Counted from the stretch's first letter, positions 34,367-43,983 are shown. The stretch is 64,000 bases of DNA from Ardenticatenales bacterium (GCA_020634795.1 JACKAZ010000002.1:248001-312000), one strand, 5' to 3'. A program made the numbers and translations. Notes: a model not told the origin generated them from the sequence alone.

Positions 34367-35563
34367 CTACTGATAAATCACCACATTCGGCATGAGCTGC
34401 ATGTACTCTTTGGCGTAGTCGGATTCATCGATGCCGAGCGTCTCCCGTTCGGTCAGCAGCGGCTCGTCCCACTGGTAGAAGAGCTTGAAGCCGGTATATT
34501 CCCACGTGTTTTCCATGAAGCCGTTGTATTTCAGGACCTTCCCGACCGGGTCGCCCCAGCCGTCCGCCGTGATGTTCAGGTCGATCAGATAGAGATCTTC
34601 CAGATCGTCCTTTTGTTTCAGCATGGCATAGAGGAATTGGTGGATGATCAGCATCCGCCGCCCTTCGATCCCGTTGTCCACCATGTAGTCACGCATTGCC
34701 CGCTGTGCCTCGTTGAGCTGTTCCGCCGTCACGAAGCCGATGGGGGAGCCGGGGCGCTCTTGGCCGGGGGTGCTCATCGCAAATTCGGGGTCGATGGCAA
34801 GGTGAACGTTGTCGTATTTGAGCCACGGGAAGCCTTCCGCCACCGCCTCCAGGGGCGTCCGACTGCCGACCTGCACATCCAGAATCACCTGCCAACCGCG
34901 TGCCTGCGCCGCCTCGATGTAGGTCAGCGTTGCCTCGTCGCTCATATAAGAGAGGTAATCACCCTCCTCGCCTGCGTTGGCGGTTGCCATGCCCCAGACA
35001 AGGTGGTAGGCGCGGGTCACATCCATAGTGGGGCCGTTGGCCTCGTCGTAGGCGACCGCTTGCGCTTCGAGCCGATCGCTCATCTCCTCGATCTCCGTCT
35101 CGCCGAGAATGCCCATGATATCCACACCGGGCCGACCGTAGTAAGTCAGCCATGTCGTTTCATACATGGGCGAATTCGGCGCGGAGCGACGGGCTTTCAG
35201 CGGTTGGCGCGCCGACAAATCGTCGGGGTCGAGCGAAGCAGGCGCAGTGCGGCCCAACGGGGGCGCGACGGCCAGCGGCGTTTCCCCTTCGCTCTCTGCC
35301 TCGTCGACCGTGGGCAATTCGCCGTTGGGGCCGGGGATCAGCAGCGTCTGGCCAACGCGAATCTCGTCGGGGGAATCCAGCGTGTTGGCCACGAGCAACT
35401 CAACGACGCCAACACCGTAATTCTCCGCGATCTCGGAGAGCGTTTCGCCCGCTTCGACCTCGTGCGTTGTCGGCCCTTGGCTCTGCGCTCTGACCCACGT
35501 CGGTTGTAGGACGAACGCCACCAGCAGCAAGAGGGTCAGAAATGTAAGTGCGGTGCGTGGCAT
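34367..35563 (-). CDS. Secreted LysM-domain protein with putative TIM-barrel domain
   Basis: A signal peptide (LTFLTLLLLVAFVLQ..VRAQ) leads to one LysM domain (about residues 33-77: HEVEAGETLSEIAENYGV, IRVGQTLLIP), which binds glycan chains of peptidoglycan. A linker follows, then a domain of about 270 residues (GRPGVDIMGILGE, WQVILDVQVG, HLAIDPEF) with a barrel-like strand/helix pattern but no family I can name. I start at MPRTALT (35563) because the longer frame would translate a nonamer repeat as LTKLTKLTK; no Shine-Dalgarno is seen. Confidence 0.82.
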   Translation of the reverse strand: MPRTALTFLTLLLLVAFVLQPTWVRAQSQGPTTHEVEAGETLSEIAENYGVGVVELLVANTLDSPDEIRVGQTLLIPGPNGELPTVDEAESEGETPLAVAPPLGRTAPASLDPDDLSARQPLKARRSAPNSPMYETTWLTYYGRPGVDIMGILGETEIEEMSDRLEAQAVAYDEANGPTMDVTRAYHLVWGMATANAGEEGDYLSYMSDEATLTYIEAAQARGWQVILDVQVGSRTPLEAVAEGFPWLKYDNVHLAIDPEFAMSTPGQERPGSPIGFVTAEQLNEAQRAMRDYMVDNGIEGRRMLIIHQFLYAMLKQKDDLEDLYLIDLNITADGWGDPVGKVLKYNGFMENTWEYTGFKLFYQWDEPLLTERETLGIDESDYAKEYMQLMPNVVIYQ

Positions 35564-35570
35564 GGCGAGT

Positions 35571-35628
35571 TTGATGAGTTCGGTGAGTTTGGTGAGTTTG
35601 GTGAGTTTGGTGAGTTTGGTGAGTTGGG
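35571..35628. repeat. Nonamer array (GAGTTTGGT)n, second locus
   Basis: About six tandem 9-mers GAGTTTGGT end in GAGTTGGGCGTTGCTCT, followed by a degenerate run of TGCGTT/GCGTTCT-type words to about 35690. The same composite order is found at 39779-39930. It sits directly upstream of the LysM gene. Confidence 0.9.
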
Positions 35629-35703
35629 CGTTGCTCTGCACTCTGCGTTGCTGTTCCGTTTTCCGTTTTGCGTTCTACGTTTTACGTTGAAACAGTCTAG
35701 CAT

Positions 35704-35740
35704 GAAAAAGCCCAGAGAGAGAATTGCTCTGCTCTGGGCG
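35704..35740 (-). terminator. Terminator of the membrane protein gene at 35762
   Basis: On the minus strand GCCCAGAG, a 14-nt loop and CTCTGGGC are followed by TTTTT, about 20 bp after the stop. Confidence 0.85.
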
Positions 35741-35761
35741 TATGGTTGGAACGATCCGGCG

Positions 35762-36382
35762 TTAGCGGCGGGCCTTTTCCTTCTCGTCCGAAAAGAGGAT
35801 CTGGTCGAGGCGGTCTGAGCCGTCGGCTAAGGTCGGGCGGTAGCTGGTGCGTGGGGCGGGGCGTTGACGCTTACTTACTTTTTGCCAGACGACCAGCCCG
35901 ATGACGAGCATCACCAGCGGAACCGCGACGAAGCCCGCGATACTGACTAGGCCACCGACCAGCGCCGAAGCGAGGTGGAGCGCGGCGCCGGTCAAAGCGC
36001 CCCCGATGCCGACCGTAGTGAGAATGTCGCCGAAATCATCGGCCTTCGGCTTGCGGGCCAGTTGGGCGTAGACCGAGAGGCCAAGTCCGAAGGCGGCGGG
36101 GAAAACCAGCAGCCATGAGTAGAGGAAGGTTCCCCAGCCGAAGAAGGCGATGCCCAGTGAGACGATCGCCATCGCCATGCCCATCATCGCCGGAATCGTC
36201 AGTATCGCGGCACTGCCGCCCAACCGTTTGACCAGCCAAAAGAGAAAAAGGCTGGGCAATGCGAAAAACATCGCCGCAATGAATCCACCGGTCGAAAACA
36301 GACCGAGTATCAGAAGGAGGGCTGTGACCACGACTGCCGGAATCAACAGGCCCGAGCCACCACGCCGCCGTGCGTATCCCAT
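35762..36382 (-). CDS. Membrane protein of unknown function
   Basis: A 206-residue protein with a short basic N-terminus and about six hydrophobic segments between residues 12 and 165. The cytoplasmic tail is hydrophilic and Arg/Lys/Pro-rich (KRQRPAPRTSYRPTL, DEKEKARR). I recognise no family. It is a single gene with its own terminator; the upstream gap to murA (36383-36601) is non-coding. Confidence 0.65.
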   Translation of the reverse strand: MGYARRRGGSGLLIPAVVVTALLLILGLFSTGGFIAAMFFALPSLFLFWLVKRLGGSAAILTIPAMMGMAMAIVSLGIAFFGWGTFLYSWLLVFPAAFGLGLSVYAQLARKPKADDFGDILTTVGIGGALTGAALHLASALVGGLVSIAGFVAVPLVMLVIGLVVWQKVSKRQRPAPRTSYRPTLADGSDRLDQILFSDEKEKARR

Positions 36383-36601
36383 CGTAAACCTCGCTTGTCA
36401 ACGCCTCGTTTTGTTGTAGCGCTTTACGGCGCGAAAGTACACGGAGTTGCGGGGATCGGGTTGCGATGACGGGAAGCTGCACGCATTGTGGCTTCGATGG
36501 AAACGCGGGGGATGGATCGTGCATAGCGCATGGGTTGCCCTACACCCCACGGGTCCATCATCGCAGCCTCCGTTCTGCGCTTTGCGTTCTTCGTTCTGCG
36601 T

Positions 36602-37885
36602 CTAGCTCTCCCGTTCGATTCGCGCCCCAAGCGCCCGCAGCCGTTCGTCAAGCGCTTCGTAGCCCCGGTCGATCTGCTCCACATTCTCGATGATGCTTTG
36701 TCCTTCGGCGCAGAGCGCGGCGATCACCAGTGCCATGCCCGCGCGAATGTCGGGGCTGGTGAGCCGTTGGCCGTAGAGCGGCGCGGGGCCAACGACAACG
36801 GCGCGGTGGGGGTCGCAGAGGATAATGCGTGCCCCCATGCCGATCAGTTTGTCGACCCAAAAGAGGCGGCTCTCGAACATTTTCTCGTGGATCAGAATCG
36901 TCCCTTGGGCTTGAGTGGCGACAACCAGCGCGATCGAAACTAGATCGGCAGGGAACCCCGGCCACGGGGCGTCGTCGATCTTCGTGACGGCCCCGTGCAA
37001 ATCCTCTTGGACGACCAACTGCTGATTCCCCGGCACCCAGATGTCGTCGCCGCGCACCTCCCAGCGAACCCCCAGCCGGCCCATGTAGATCGCCGTCACG
37101 CGATGCTGTTCGGGCCGGCAGCGGCGGATCAACAGTTCGCTGCCCGTGGCCGCCGCCAAGCCGATGAAGCTACCCACCTCCAGATAATCAGGGCCGATCT
37201 CGAACGTGGCCCCATGGAGCTGCGTTTTGCCGTGGATCGTGAGGTTGCTGCTGCCGATCCCCTCGATCTCCGCCCCCATCGCGACGAGCAGATGGCAGAG
37301 GTCTTGCACATGCGGCTCGCTGGCGGCGTTGGAGATATGGCTGATGCCGGAGGTAAGCGCTGCGGCCATGATCACATTCTCGGTCGCCATTACGCTCATC
37401 TCCGTCAGGAAGATGTCGGCGGCCCGCAACCCCTCGGGGGCGACAAGGCGATAGCTGTCCGGTCGCACCTCGACTTCGACGCCCATCTGTTGGAAGGCCT
37501 CGATATGGGTGTCGAGCGGTCGTCGCCCGATGCGGTCGCCGCCGGGGCGGGGCAGGGTAGCTTGGCCGCAGCGGGCCAGCAGCGGACCGGCGAGCAGGAA
37601 GGAGGCGCGGATTTTTTGGCTGAGGGTGCGATCAGCTTCGTCGTGGTATATCGTTTGGCTCTGGAACTGTACGCTATCATGGGCCAATCGTTCCACCGTG
37701 CCGCCGAGCTGTGCCACCAACTGCTGCATGATCAGCACATCTTGAATCGCGGGCAAGCGGCTGAGTGTGACAGCCTCGCTCGTTAGCAATGTGGCGGCGA
37801 CACAGGGCAGCGCCGCATTCTTGCTGCCCCGTGGCTCAATGGTCCCCGACAGCTTATGGCTGCCCTCAATCACAAACCGATCCAT
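36602..37885 (-). CDS. murA: UDP-N-acetylglucosamine 1-carboxyvinyltransferase with Asp at the fosfomycin site
   Basis: A 427-residue enolpyruvyl transferase making the first committed peptidoglycan precursor from UDP-GlcNAc and PEP. Lys22-Asn23 of the active site are in SKNAALP. The loop that in E. coli carries Cys115 (GGCxIGxRPxDxH) reads PGGDRIGRRPLDTH here, with Asp117 at the cysteine position. In characterised MurA enzymes (E. coli C115D, mycobacteria, chlamydiae) Asp keeps activity and prevents alkylation by fosfomycin. Full length, ATG at 37885 after CGAGG. No cell-wall neighbours except the LysM protein. Confidence 0.95.
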   Translation of the reverse strand: MDRFVIEGSHKLSGTIEPRGSKNAALPCVAATLLTSEAVTLSRLPAIQDVLIMQQLVAQLGGTVERLAHDSVQFQSQTIYHDEADRTLSQKIRASFLLAGPLLARCGQATLPRPGGDRIGRRPLDTHIEAFQQMGVEVEVRPDSYRLVAPEGLRAADIFLTEMSVMATENVIMAAALTSGISHISNAASEPHVQDLCHLLVAMGAEIEGIGSSNLTIHGKTQLHGATFEIGPDYLEVGSFIGLAAATGSELLIRRCRPEQHRVTAIYMGRLGVRWEVRGDDIWVPGNQQLVVQEDLHGAVTKIDDAPWPGFPADLVSIALVVATQAQGTILIHEKMFESRLFWVDKLIGMGARIILCDPHRAVVVGPAPLYGQRLTSPDIRAGMALVIAALCAEGQSIIENVEQIDRGYEALDERLRALGARIERES

Positions 37886-38259
37886 CCTCGTTCTCGCTTT
37901 CGCTCTGCCAGTACTCAGTAGTGAGTATGGTAGTAGTTAGTGCCCATTGGGCAATCGGTGCGTTGCGTTGCTAATTGCTTTGATGCGCATTGATGCAACG
38001 TCGTCCCCCCGTTGAAGATGAGCAACGCCCCGCCCTGATGATGCGTTGGGGGGGCGCTGTGGTTGGGCTGGGTTGAATCGCGAAGCGTCGCGCCATCTCT
38101 CTGTCACAACCATCATGACCACGGTGTGGAAAATGGAGAATCGAGAATGGAATTCAACGCAATTCATTGGTATGACAATGCCTCCATTCTCCATTCTCTA
38201 TTCGCTATCAACTCGCGCCATTAGCCCATGGTCTATGCCTCTCGACAAGCCGCTTACGC
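37886..38259. other. Intergenic region between murA and CBS genes
   Basis: Non-coding as far as I can see. It contains an imperfect inverted repeat around 38128-38205 built from GGAGAATCGAGAATGG and TCCATTCTCCATTCTC, related to GAGAATC words at 30984 and elsewhere. Confidence 0.5.
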
Positions 38260-39702
38260 TCAGTTAAGCCGCTGCGACAGGTAGTCGATCAGGTCGATTT
38301 TGGTCACGATCCCTTCGACTTGGCTCGCCGCATCGACCACGACCACCACGCTGCTTTCCGCAAAGGCTTCAGCAAGGGTATCCAGCGCCGAGCCACGCCC
38401 CACCAAGGGAATCTCATTGTTGATCACATCCTCGATCGTTTCGGCACGGGCATGGTCGTGGTTGGCACTGAGCAAATGGTTGAGCAAGTCCCGCTCGGTG
38501 ACCACCCCGATGTAGCGTTCGCCGTCGCCCACCACGGGCAACTGCGAGACATTATGATCTTTCATCCGCTGGATGATCTCGATCTTGGTTTCGTGCGGAT
38601 GGGCCAGAATCAGCGATTCGGCATCCCGCGGGTTGCGCATCAGCAGATCACCGACCCGCCCTTCGCCCAGCGGCGTATAGTCGAGGAAACGGTTCTCTCG
38701 CATCCAATCGTCGTTGAAGACCTTCGACAGGTAGCGCGAGCCGCTATCCGGCAACAGCACGACCACGACGGCATCCTCCGGCAACGATTTCGCCACCTTC
38801 AACGCGCCCGCCACCGCCGAGCCGCAAGAGCCGCCGCAGAAGATCCCTTCTTCGCGCACCAGACGACGTGTCATCAGCAGGCTCTCGCGGTCGTCCACCT
38901 GCACCACATCGTCGACATAATCGAAATCGGTCGTCCCCGGCACGAAATCTTCGCCGATCCCCTCGACCTTGTAGCTGAAGGCCTCGCCCAAGTTGCCCGT
39001 GTAGAAGAACTCGTGGAGCAAGGAGCCGATCGGGTCGACGCCGATGATCTGAATAGCGGGATTCTGCTCCTTCAGATATTTGCCCGTGCCGCTGATCGTG
39101 CCGCCCGTGCCGAGTCCCGCCACGAAATGGGTGATGCGTCCTTCCGTCCCCTCCCACAGCTCGGGGCCGGTGGAGTAGTAGTGGCTGATCGGGTTGATCA
39201 TATTGTGGTACTGATTGGCCAAGACCGCGCCCGGCGTCTCCTTCACGATCTGTTTCGCCACGTTGTAATAAGAGCGCGGATCTTCGGGGGCCACCGCCGT
39301 CGGCGTGATGACTACCCGCGCCCCGAAGGCGCGCAGCAGTCGCACCTTCTCGTCCGACATCTTGTCCGGCATCACGAAGACGCTCTTGTAGCCCTTGATT
39401 GCGGCAGCAATCGCCAGCCCAACCCCCGTGTTGCCGCTCGTCGCCTCGACGATGGTACCGCCCGCTTTCAGCAGGCCCCGTTTCTCGTAATCCTCCACGA
39501 TCGTCACGCCGATTCGATCCTTCACCGAACCGCCCGGGTTGAACAGCTCGACCTTGGCCAGAATCGTTGGTTTGTAGCCACGGCTCACCGTGTGCAATCG
39601 CACCAGTGGCGTGTTGCCGATCGTCTCCAAAATCGAATCATAGACGCCATAGGCCACCTTGCCGCTCGGCGGTCGCCAGACATCCGCTTGCACCTCAAAC
39701 AT
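38260..39702 (-). CDS. cbs: Cystathionine beta-synthase with C-terminal CBS domain pair
   Basis: A 480-residue PLP fold-type II enzyme condensing serine (or O-acetylserine) with homocysteine. The PLP lysine is in NPGGSVKDRIG; SGNTGVG, the GTGGTISGTGKYL phosphate loop and ..GGSCGSA complete the core (about 1-320). Two CBS modules follow (about 350-475; HNVSQLPVV, GIVTKIDLIDYL), as in eukaryotic CBS, where they regulate activity. There is no N-terminal heme motif. Start at 39702 (MFEVQADVW) with GGAGGAG; the upstream extension is unsupported. It pairs functionally with the enzyme at 20401. Confidence 0.95.
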   Translation of the reverse strand: MFEVQADVWRPPSGKVAYGVYDSILETIGNTPLVRLHTVSRGYKPTILAKVELFNPGGSVKDRIGVTIVEDYEKRGLLKAGGTIVEATSGNTGVGLAIAAAIKGYKSVFVMPDKMSDEKVRLLRAFGARVVITPTAVAPEDPRSYYNVAKQIVKETPGAVLANQYHNMINPISHYYSTGPELWEGTEGRITHFVAGLGTGGTISGTGKYLKEQNPAIQIIGVDPIGSLLHEFFYTGNLGEAFSYKVEGIGEDFVPGTTDFDYVDDVVQVDDRESLLMTRRLVREEGIFCGGSCGSAVAGALKVAKSLPEDAVVVVLLPDSGSRYLSKVFNDDWMRENRFLDYTPLGEGRVGDLLMRNPRDAESLILAHPHETKIEIIQRMKDHNVSQLPVVGDGERYIGVVTERDLLNHLLSANHDHARAETIEDVINNEIPLVGRGSALDTLAEAFAESSVVVVVDAASQVEGIVTKIDLIDYLSQRLN

Positions 39703-39778
39703 ATCTCCTCCTTGAGATTGCGCCCGACCTGTCCCATTCGTCTTTTGTGGCGGCAATTGTATCACGAGTGTGGTGAGG

Positions 39779-39930
39779 CGTTTAATGAGTTTAGTGAGTT
39801 TAATGAGTTTGGTGAGTTTAATGAGTTTGATGAGTTGGGCGTTGCTCTACGTTGCCTGCTCTGCGTTCTGCGTTGCCTGCTCTGCGTTCTGCGTTACCTG
39901 CTCTGCGTTGCCGTTTTGCGTTCTGCGTGG
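39779..39930. repeat. Nonamer array plus TGCGTT-word run, third locus
   Basis: About six 9-mers of the form GAGTTTARTG/GAGTTTGGT end in the same GAGTTGGGCGTTGCTCT as the locus at 35571, followed by repeated CTGCTCTGCGTT words (39848-39928). It lies between the divergent CBS gene and the glycosidase-like lipoprotein. Confidence 0.88.
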
Positions 39931-39949
39931 GCTGCATTACCCTCTGCCC

Positions 39950-41530
39950 ATGAAGCTACTACGACGGATCACTCTACTATGCCTGGCGCTGCTCTGCGTG
40001 GCCTGTGCGCCGAGCGCAACGCTGCGGGCGTTGACCGGCGAGGAAGAGCTGGCGCCGCAACTGCGCGGGGTGGGCCATTGGGTCAGCGGCGAATTGCGCC
40101 CTCGCCCCGCAACGGAGACGCTGGGGCCGGTGCAGCACGTCAGCCTCTACCCGTATGGCATCAACACCTTCTTACAGAACGAAACGGAGCCGGAGAAGGT
40201 CGAGCGCTCGCTCGATCTGATCGCCGAGGCGGGCTTTGGCTGGATCCGCCAAGAGTTCACCTGGGAAGATATCGAGATCCACCACGATGAGTGGTACGTC
40301 GATCTGCGTAACAACGAGATCCGTAATGCATGGGAGAAGTACGACCGCATCGTCGCGCTGGCCGAAGCGCGCGACCTACAGATCATCGCGCGGCTCTCCA
40401 ACCCACCCGCGTGGAGTCGCGCCGCTGGCGACGCCAATGGGGCCAAAGCGCCGCCCGACCATCTGGCGGATTTTGGCGACTTTGTCGATGCCGTCGTCCG
40501 TCGCTACCAGGGGCGCATCACCTACTTTCAGATCTGGAACGAGCCCAACTGCTGCGAAGAATGGGGGACGCAGCCCGTCAGCCCCGAACAATATACCGAG
40601 CTGCTCGCCGTCGGCTACCAGCGGGCCAAGGCCGCCAACCCCGATGCCGTGATCCTCACCGCGCCGCTGGCCCAAACGATCGAGATGGATTACTCCCCAG
40701 GGGGGCTGAACGACTTCCTCTTTTTGCAGCGGATGTACAACGCGGGCGCTGCCGATTATTTCGACATCCTTGCGATCAACGATTACGGGCTGTGGAGTGG
40801 CCCGACCGACCGGCGGATGCGACCGCGCGTCATCAATTACTCGCGCGCGGAATATCTGCGGGACATCATGATTCGCAACGGCGACCGCGAAAAGCCGATC
40901 TGGATCAGCGAGATGGCGTGGAACAGTACCCCGCCCGAAAGCGGCATCTACCCCAACTTCGGCTACGTGCCCGAGGCGCAACGCGGCCCCTATCTGGTCG
41001 AAGCCTTCGAGCGGCAGCAGCAGGAATGGCCCTGGGCGGGGGTCTCCTCGGTTTGGTTCTTCAAGCAGCCCACCGACGAGGAAATTGATCAGCCCCAATA
41101 TTACTTCCGCCTGCTCGAGCCGGACTTCACGCCCCTGCCCGCGTGGGAAACGGTCGGCGATTACCTCGCCAAGAGCGACCCCACACTCTACCGGGGCTGG
41201 CACGCAGCGGATCATTGGCTGTTGCAGGCCGGGATGACCCCCGCGCCATGGGCCGCGGTCGAGGACGAGCGCGCCACCTTCGGCAGCTACCGCGTCGGCC
41301 AGGCCGGGGACGCACTGACGGTAACGGTGCAGGGGGATCGGCTGGAATTGCGTTTTGTCGATCTCACCACGCCCGTTCAATTTACGATCCAGCAGGACGA
41401 CGGGCCGGTGACAATGCATGAGATCAATGACGCTACGGACTTCCAGATCGACCTGCCCGATCCCCCCGTGACGCTGACGCTCACCGTGGTGGCGGGCGAA
41501 CTGCCGCTGGATGGGGTTGTGATCGAATGA
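39950..41530 (+). CDS. Glycosidase-like lipoprotein (GH-A fold, GH5/39-like)
   Basis: A 526-residue protein with a signal peptide and lipobox (ALLCVACAP, Cys19). The body is a clan GH-A style barrel: IWNEPN with the probable acid/base Glu198, and WISEMAWN with the probable nucleophile Glu321. The C-terminal 130 residues look like a beta-rich accessory domain. Substrate unknown. Start at 39950 (MKLLRRITLLCLALL) has no Shine-Dalgarno and follows the repeat run; the longer frame translates the repeats. The next gene overlaps it by ATGA, implying translational coupling. Confidence 0.85.
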   Translation: MKLLRRITLLCLALLCVACAPSATLRALTGEEELAPQLRGVGHWVSGELRPRPATETLGPVQHVSLYPYGINTFLQNETEPEKVERSLDLIAEAGFGWIRQEFTWEDIEIHHDEWYVDLRNNEIRNAWEKYDRIVALAEARDLQIIARLSNPPAWSRAAGDANGAKAPPDHLADFGDFVDAVVRRYQGRITYFQIWNEPNCCEEWGTQPVSPEQYTELLAVGYQRAKAANPDAVILTAPLAQTIEMDYSPGGLNDFLFLQRMYNAGAADYFDILAINDYGLWSGPTDRRMRPRVINYSRAEYLRDIMIRNGDREKPIWISEMAWNSTPPESGIYPNFGYVPEAQRGPYLVEAFERQQQEWPWAGVSSVWFFKQPTDEEIDQPQYYFRLLEPDFTPLPAWETVGDYLAKSDPTLYRGWHAADHWLLQAGMTPAPWAAVEDERATFGSYRVGQAGDALTVTVQGDRLELRFVDLTTPVQFTIQQDDGPVTMHEINDATDFQIDLPDPPVTLTLTVVAGELPLDGVVIE

Positions 41531-43863
41531 GTCGGGATCCACGTCCGTGGCTGGCGCTGCTCCTGATCCTACTGCTGGCTATGGGGCTGCGCTTCTATCA
41601 GTTGGATCTGCAATCCTTCTGGTCGGACGAGGGCAACAGCGCGGCGATGATCGGCCGCACCCTGCCCGACATCCTGACGCGCAGTGCCAACGACATTTCG
41701 CCCCCGCTCTATTACCTCGCTCTCAGCGGTTGGGGGCGGCTGACCGGCACGAGCGAATTTTCGATTCGCGCCTTCAGCGCCCTGTTTGGGGTGCTGGCCG
41801 TCGCGCTGACGGCGGCGTTGGGGCGGCGGATCGGCGGTTGGCCCGTGGCGATTGTGGCGGCCTTCGCCAGCGCCACCGCGCCTTATGCCATCTACTACGG
41901 CCAAGAGGCGCGGATGTACGGGCCGATCGCGGCGCTGGTGCTCGTAGCATGGCTCTGCACCCTCGCCCTCCAGCGTACCCCCACGTCGTCGCGCTGGCTG
42001 CTCGGCTATGGGGCGGTGGCGCTGGCGCTGCTCCATACGCAGTATTTCACGGCGGCCGCGCTGGTCGGCGTCAATCTGGCGTGGCTTTGGCAGGGCTGGC
42101 GCGACGAATTACGCCCTGCGCCCCGCCGCTGGATCGCGGCCCAACTCGCGGTGGCGCTGCTCTTTCTGCCGTGGCTCAGCGTGGCGTTGCGCTCCATCCT
42201 GGGCTGGCCGGCCGTCTCCGCGCCCCTCTCGCCCAGCGAGTTGCTGATCGAGCTGTTTCGCCTTTTCACGGTGGGCGCCGCCAACGAGGGCATCCGGCCG
42301 CTGGCGGGTTGGGGGATGGGGCTGCTACTCGTTTTGGGCTTGTCGGTGGCGGGGCGAGCGTTGTGGCAACGGCGGGCTGTGGCGCGGGCCGTACCGCTCT
42401 GGTTGGTGGCGATTCCGCCCCTGCTGATGTGGCTGCTCTCGCTCGACCGGCCCTTCTGGAACCCCAAGTTTTTGACGATCGCCGTCGCGGGCGCCCATCT
42501 TCTGATCGGGCAGGGGGCGGCGCTGATCGCACGCAGCATCGGGCGCTGGCGCCCTGCCTTCGGCGCCGTGTTTGTGGCGTGGACGTTGCCCTTCCTGGCG
42601 TGGGCCGTGGCGCCAACCGTCACCAACGGCTACCACGATCCGACCTATTGGCGCGACGACTACCGCTCGATGGTGGCGCTGGTCGATGCGCTGGCGGCTC
42701 CCGACGATGCGGTGATCTTGGACGGAGCGGGTCAGGCCGAGATCTGGTCGTATTACGATCAACGTGATTTGGCGGTCTATCCGCTGCCCGCACAACGACC
42801 GCTGGATGTGGCGCAGACGACGGAACAGCTTGAGCAGATCGCCGCCCACCATCCCTCGGCGTGGCTGCTCTGGTGGGCGGAGCGGGAGGGCGATCCCGAC
42901 GGGATCATCCCTGGTTGGCTCGATGCGAACGGCTACGCCGCCAACGCTCGCTGGTATGGCAACGTCCGGCTACAACGCTACCACTTTGCGTCGCCGAGCG
43001 ACACCGTGCTAGTCAATGAAACCCTGACGTTGCCCGGCAGCGATAGCGCCCTGACGTTGCAAAGCGTCGGCATGGCGGAAGCGCCGCGCCCACCCGGCGC
43101 GTTGGTCGCGCTGGAAATGACGTGGACGGGCGTGGCGGATCGTCCGCTGACCTTCTTCGCCCAGTTGCTGGACGATGCCAGCCAAGTCGTCGGACAATAT
43201 GACGGCTTGGGGGGCGCGCCGCCGGTCGATCAATGGCGTGGCGCCCAAATCGTGCGGATGGCGCTGCCCATCGCGGTCGGCACGCCGCCCGGCCCGCTGC
43301 GCCTAATCGTGGGCGTTTACGACGGGGACGGCCAACGGCTGCTGACAGCGCAGGACCGCGACCATCTGACGTTGGCCACCATCGAGGTGACGCGGCCCCC
43401 CACGCCGTTGCCCGTCGCGGCGCTGGCGCTGCCCATCCCCGCGCAGCGCGATCTGCGGCTCGACGACTTTTGGGGTGTGCGGTTCGTCGGTGCGGAAGCG
43501 TACAAAGTGGGTTTCGCCCATCAACCCGCAACGCCGCTGGCAGCGGGCGACCCGATGCAAGTTCATCTTTATTGGCAGGTGGTGCGTGAAGGGCCAGCGT
43601 TGCCGGATTTTGTGCTGGTATTGCGCGATTTTTCGGGCAAAGAAGCCACGTCGTGGCCCTGGGCACCGTTGCTGAGCCGCTCGACTGATGCGGAATGGCG
43701 TGCGGGTGATTTGGTGCGGGAGGGACAAGCCCTCTTTCTGCCCGCCGATCTGCCAGAGGGCACGTATGAGTTGTGGTTGGAGCTGCCGCCGCTGATCGAC
43801 ATCGTGCTTTCCGCAACCGATAGCCGGCTTTTTGTGGGCACTATCGAGGTGCAGCAGCCTTAG
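41527..43863 (+). CDS. Membrane glycosyltransferase, GT39/PMT-like
   Basis: A 778-residue protein with about 11 membrane helices in the first 450 residues and a soluble C-terminal part with beta-rich segments. The external loop after helix 1 has the WSDEGN motif, placing an acidic pair where PMT/ArnT-type transferases hold catalytic Asp, and ISPPLYYLAL follows as usual. Such enzymes move a sugar from a polyprenyl-phosphate donor to protein or lipid outside the membrane. It overlaps the upstream lipoprotein stop by 4 bp, so the two probably act on the same surface glycan. Confidence 0.88.
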   Translation: MSRDPRPWLALLLILLLAMGLRFYQLDLQSFWSDEGNSAAMIGRTLPDILTRSANDISPPLYYLALSGWGRLTGTSEFSIRAFSALFGVLAVALTAALGRRIGGWPVAIVAAFASATAPYAIYYGQEARMYGPIAALVLVAWLCTLALQRTPTSSRWLLGYGAVALALLHTQYFTAAALVGVNLAWLWQGWRDELRPAPRRWIAAQLAVALLFLPWLSVALRSILGWPAVSAPLSPSELLIELFRLFTVGAANEGIRPLAGWGMGLLLVLGLSVAGRALWQRRAVARAVPLWLVAIPPLLMWLLSLDRPFWNPKFLTIAVAGAHLLIGQGAALIARSIGRWRPAFGAVFVAWTLPFLAWAVAPTVTNGYHDPTYWRDDYRSMVALVDALAAPDDAVILDGAGQAEIWSYYDQRDLAVYPLPAQRPLDVAQTTEQLEQIAAHHPSAWLLWWAEREGDPDGIIPGWLDANGYAANARWYGNVRLQRYHFASPSDTVLVNETLTLPGSDSALTLQSVGMAEAPRPPGALVALEMTWTGVADRPLTFFAQLLDDASQVVGQYDGLGGAPPVDQWRGAQIVRMALPIAVGTPPGPLRLIVGVYDGDGQRLLTAQDRDHLTLATIEVTRPPTPLPVAALALPIPAQRDLRLDDFWGVRFVGAEAYKVGFAHQPATPLAAGDPMQVHLYWQVVREGPALPDFVLVLRDFSGKEATSWPWAPLLSRSTDAEWRAGDLVREGQALFLPADLPEGTYELWLELPPLIDIVLSATDSRLFVGTIEVQQP

Positions 43864-43983
43864 TGGGGGGCGATTAGCGGTCGACTTTCGACGTGCGCGA
43901 CCCGAGTCGGAATTCTGATGAGCACGACCCGATGGGGACGGGTTGACAGGCAGACCACGTCAAAGGAGAAAAGGAGGAGCCAC

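Noticed and set aside
38320..40290. 656-residue plus-strand frame
   Set aside because: It is the antisense shadow of the CBS gene running into the nonamer repeat; it has no motif or ribosome binding site.
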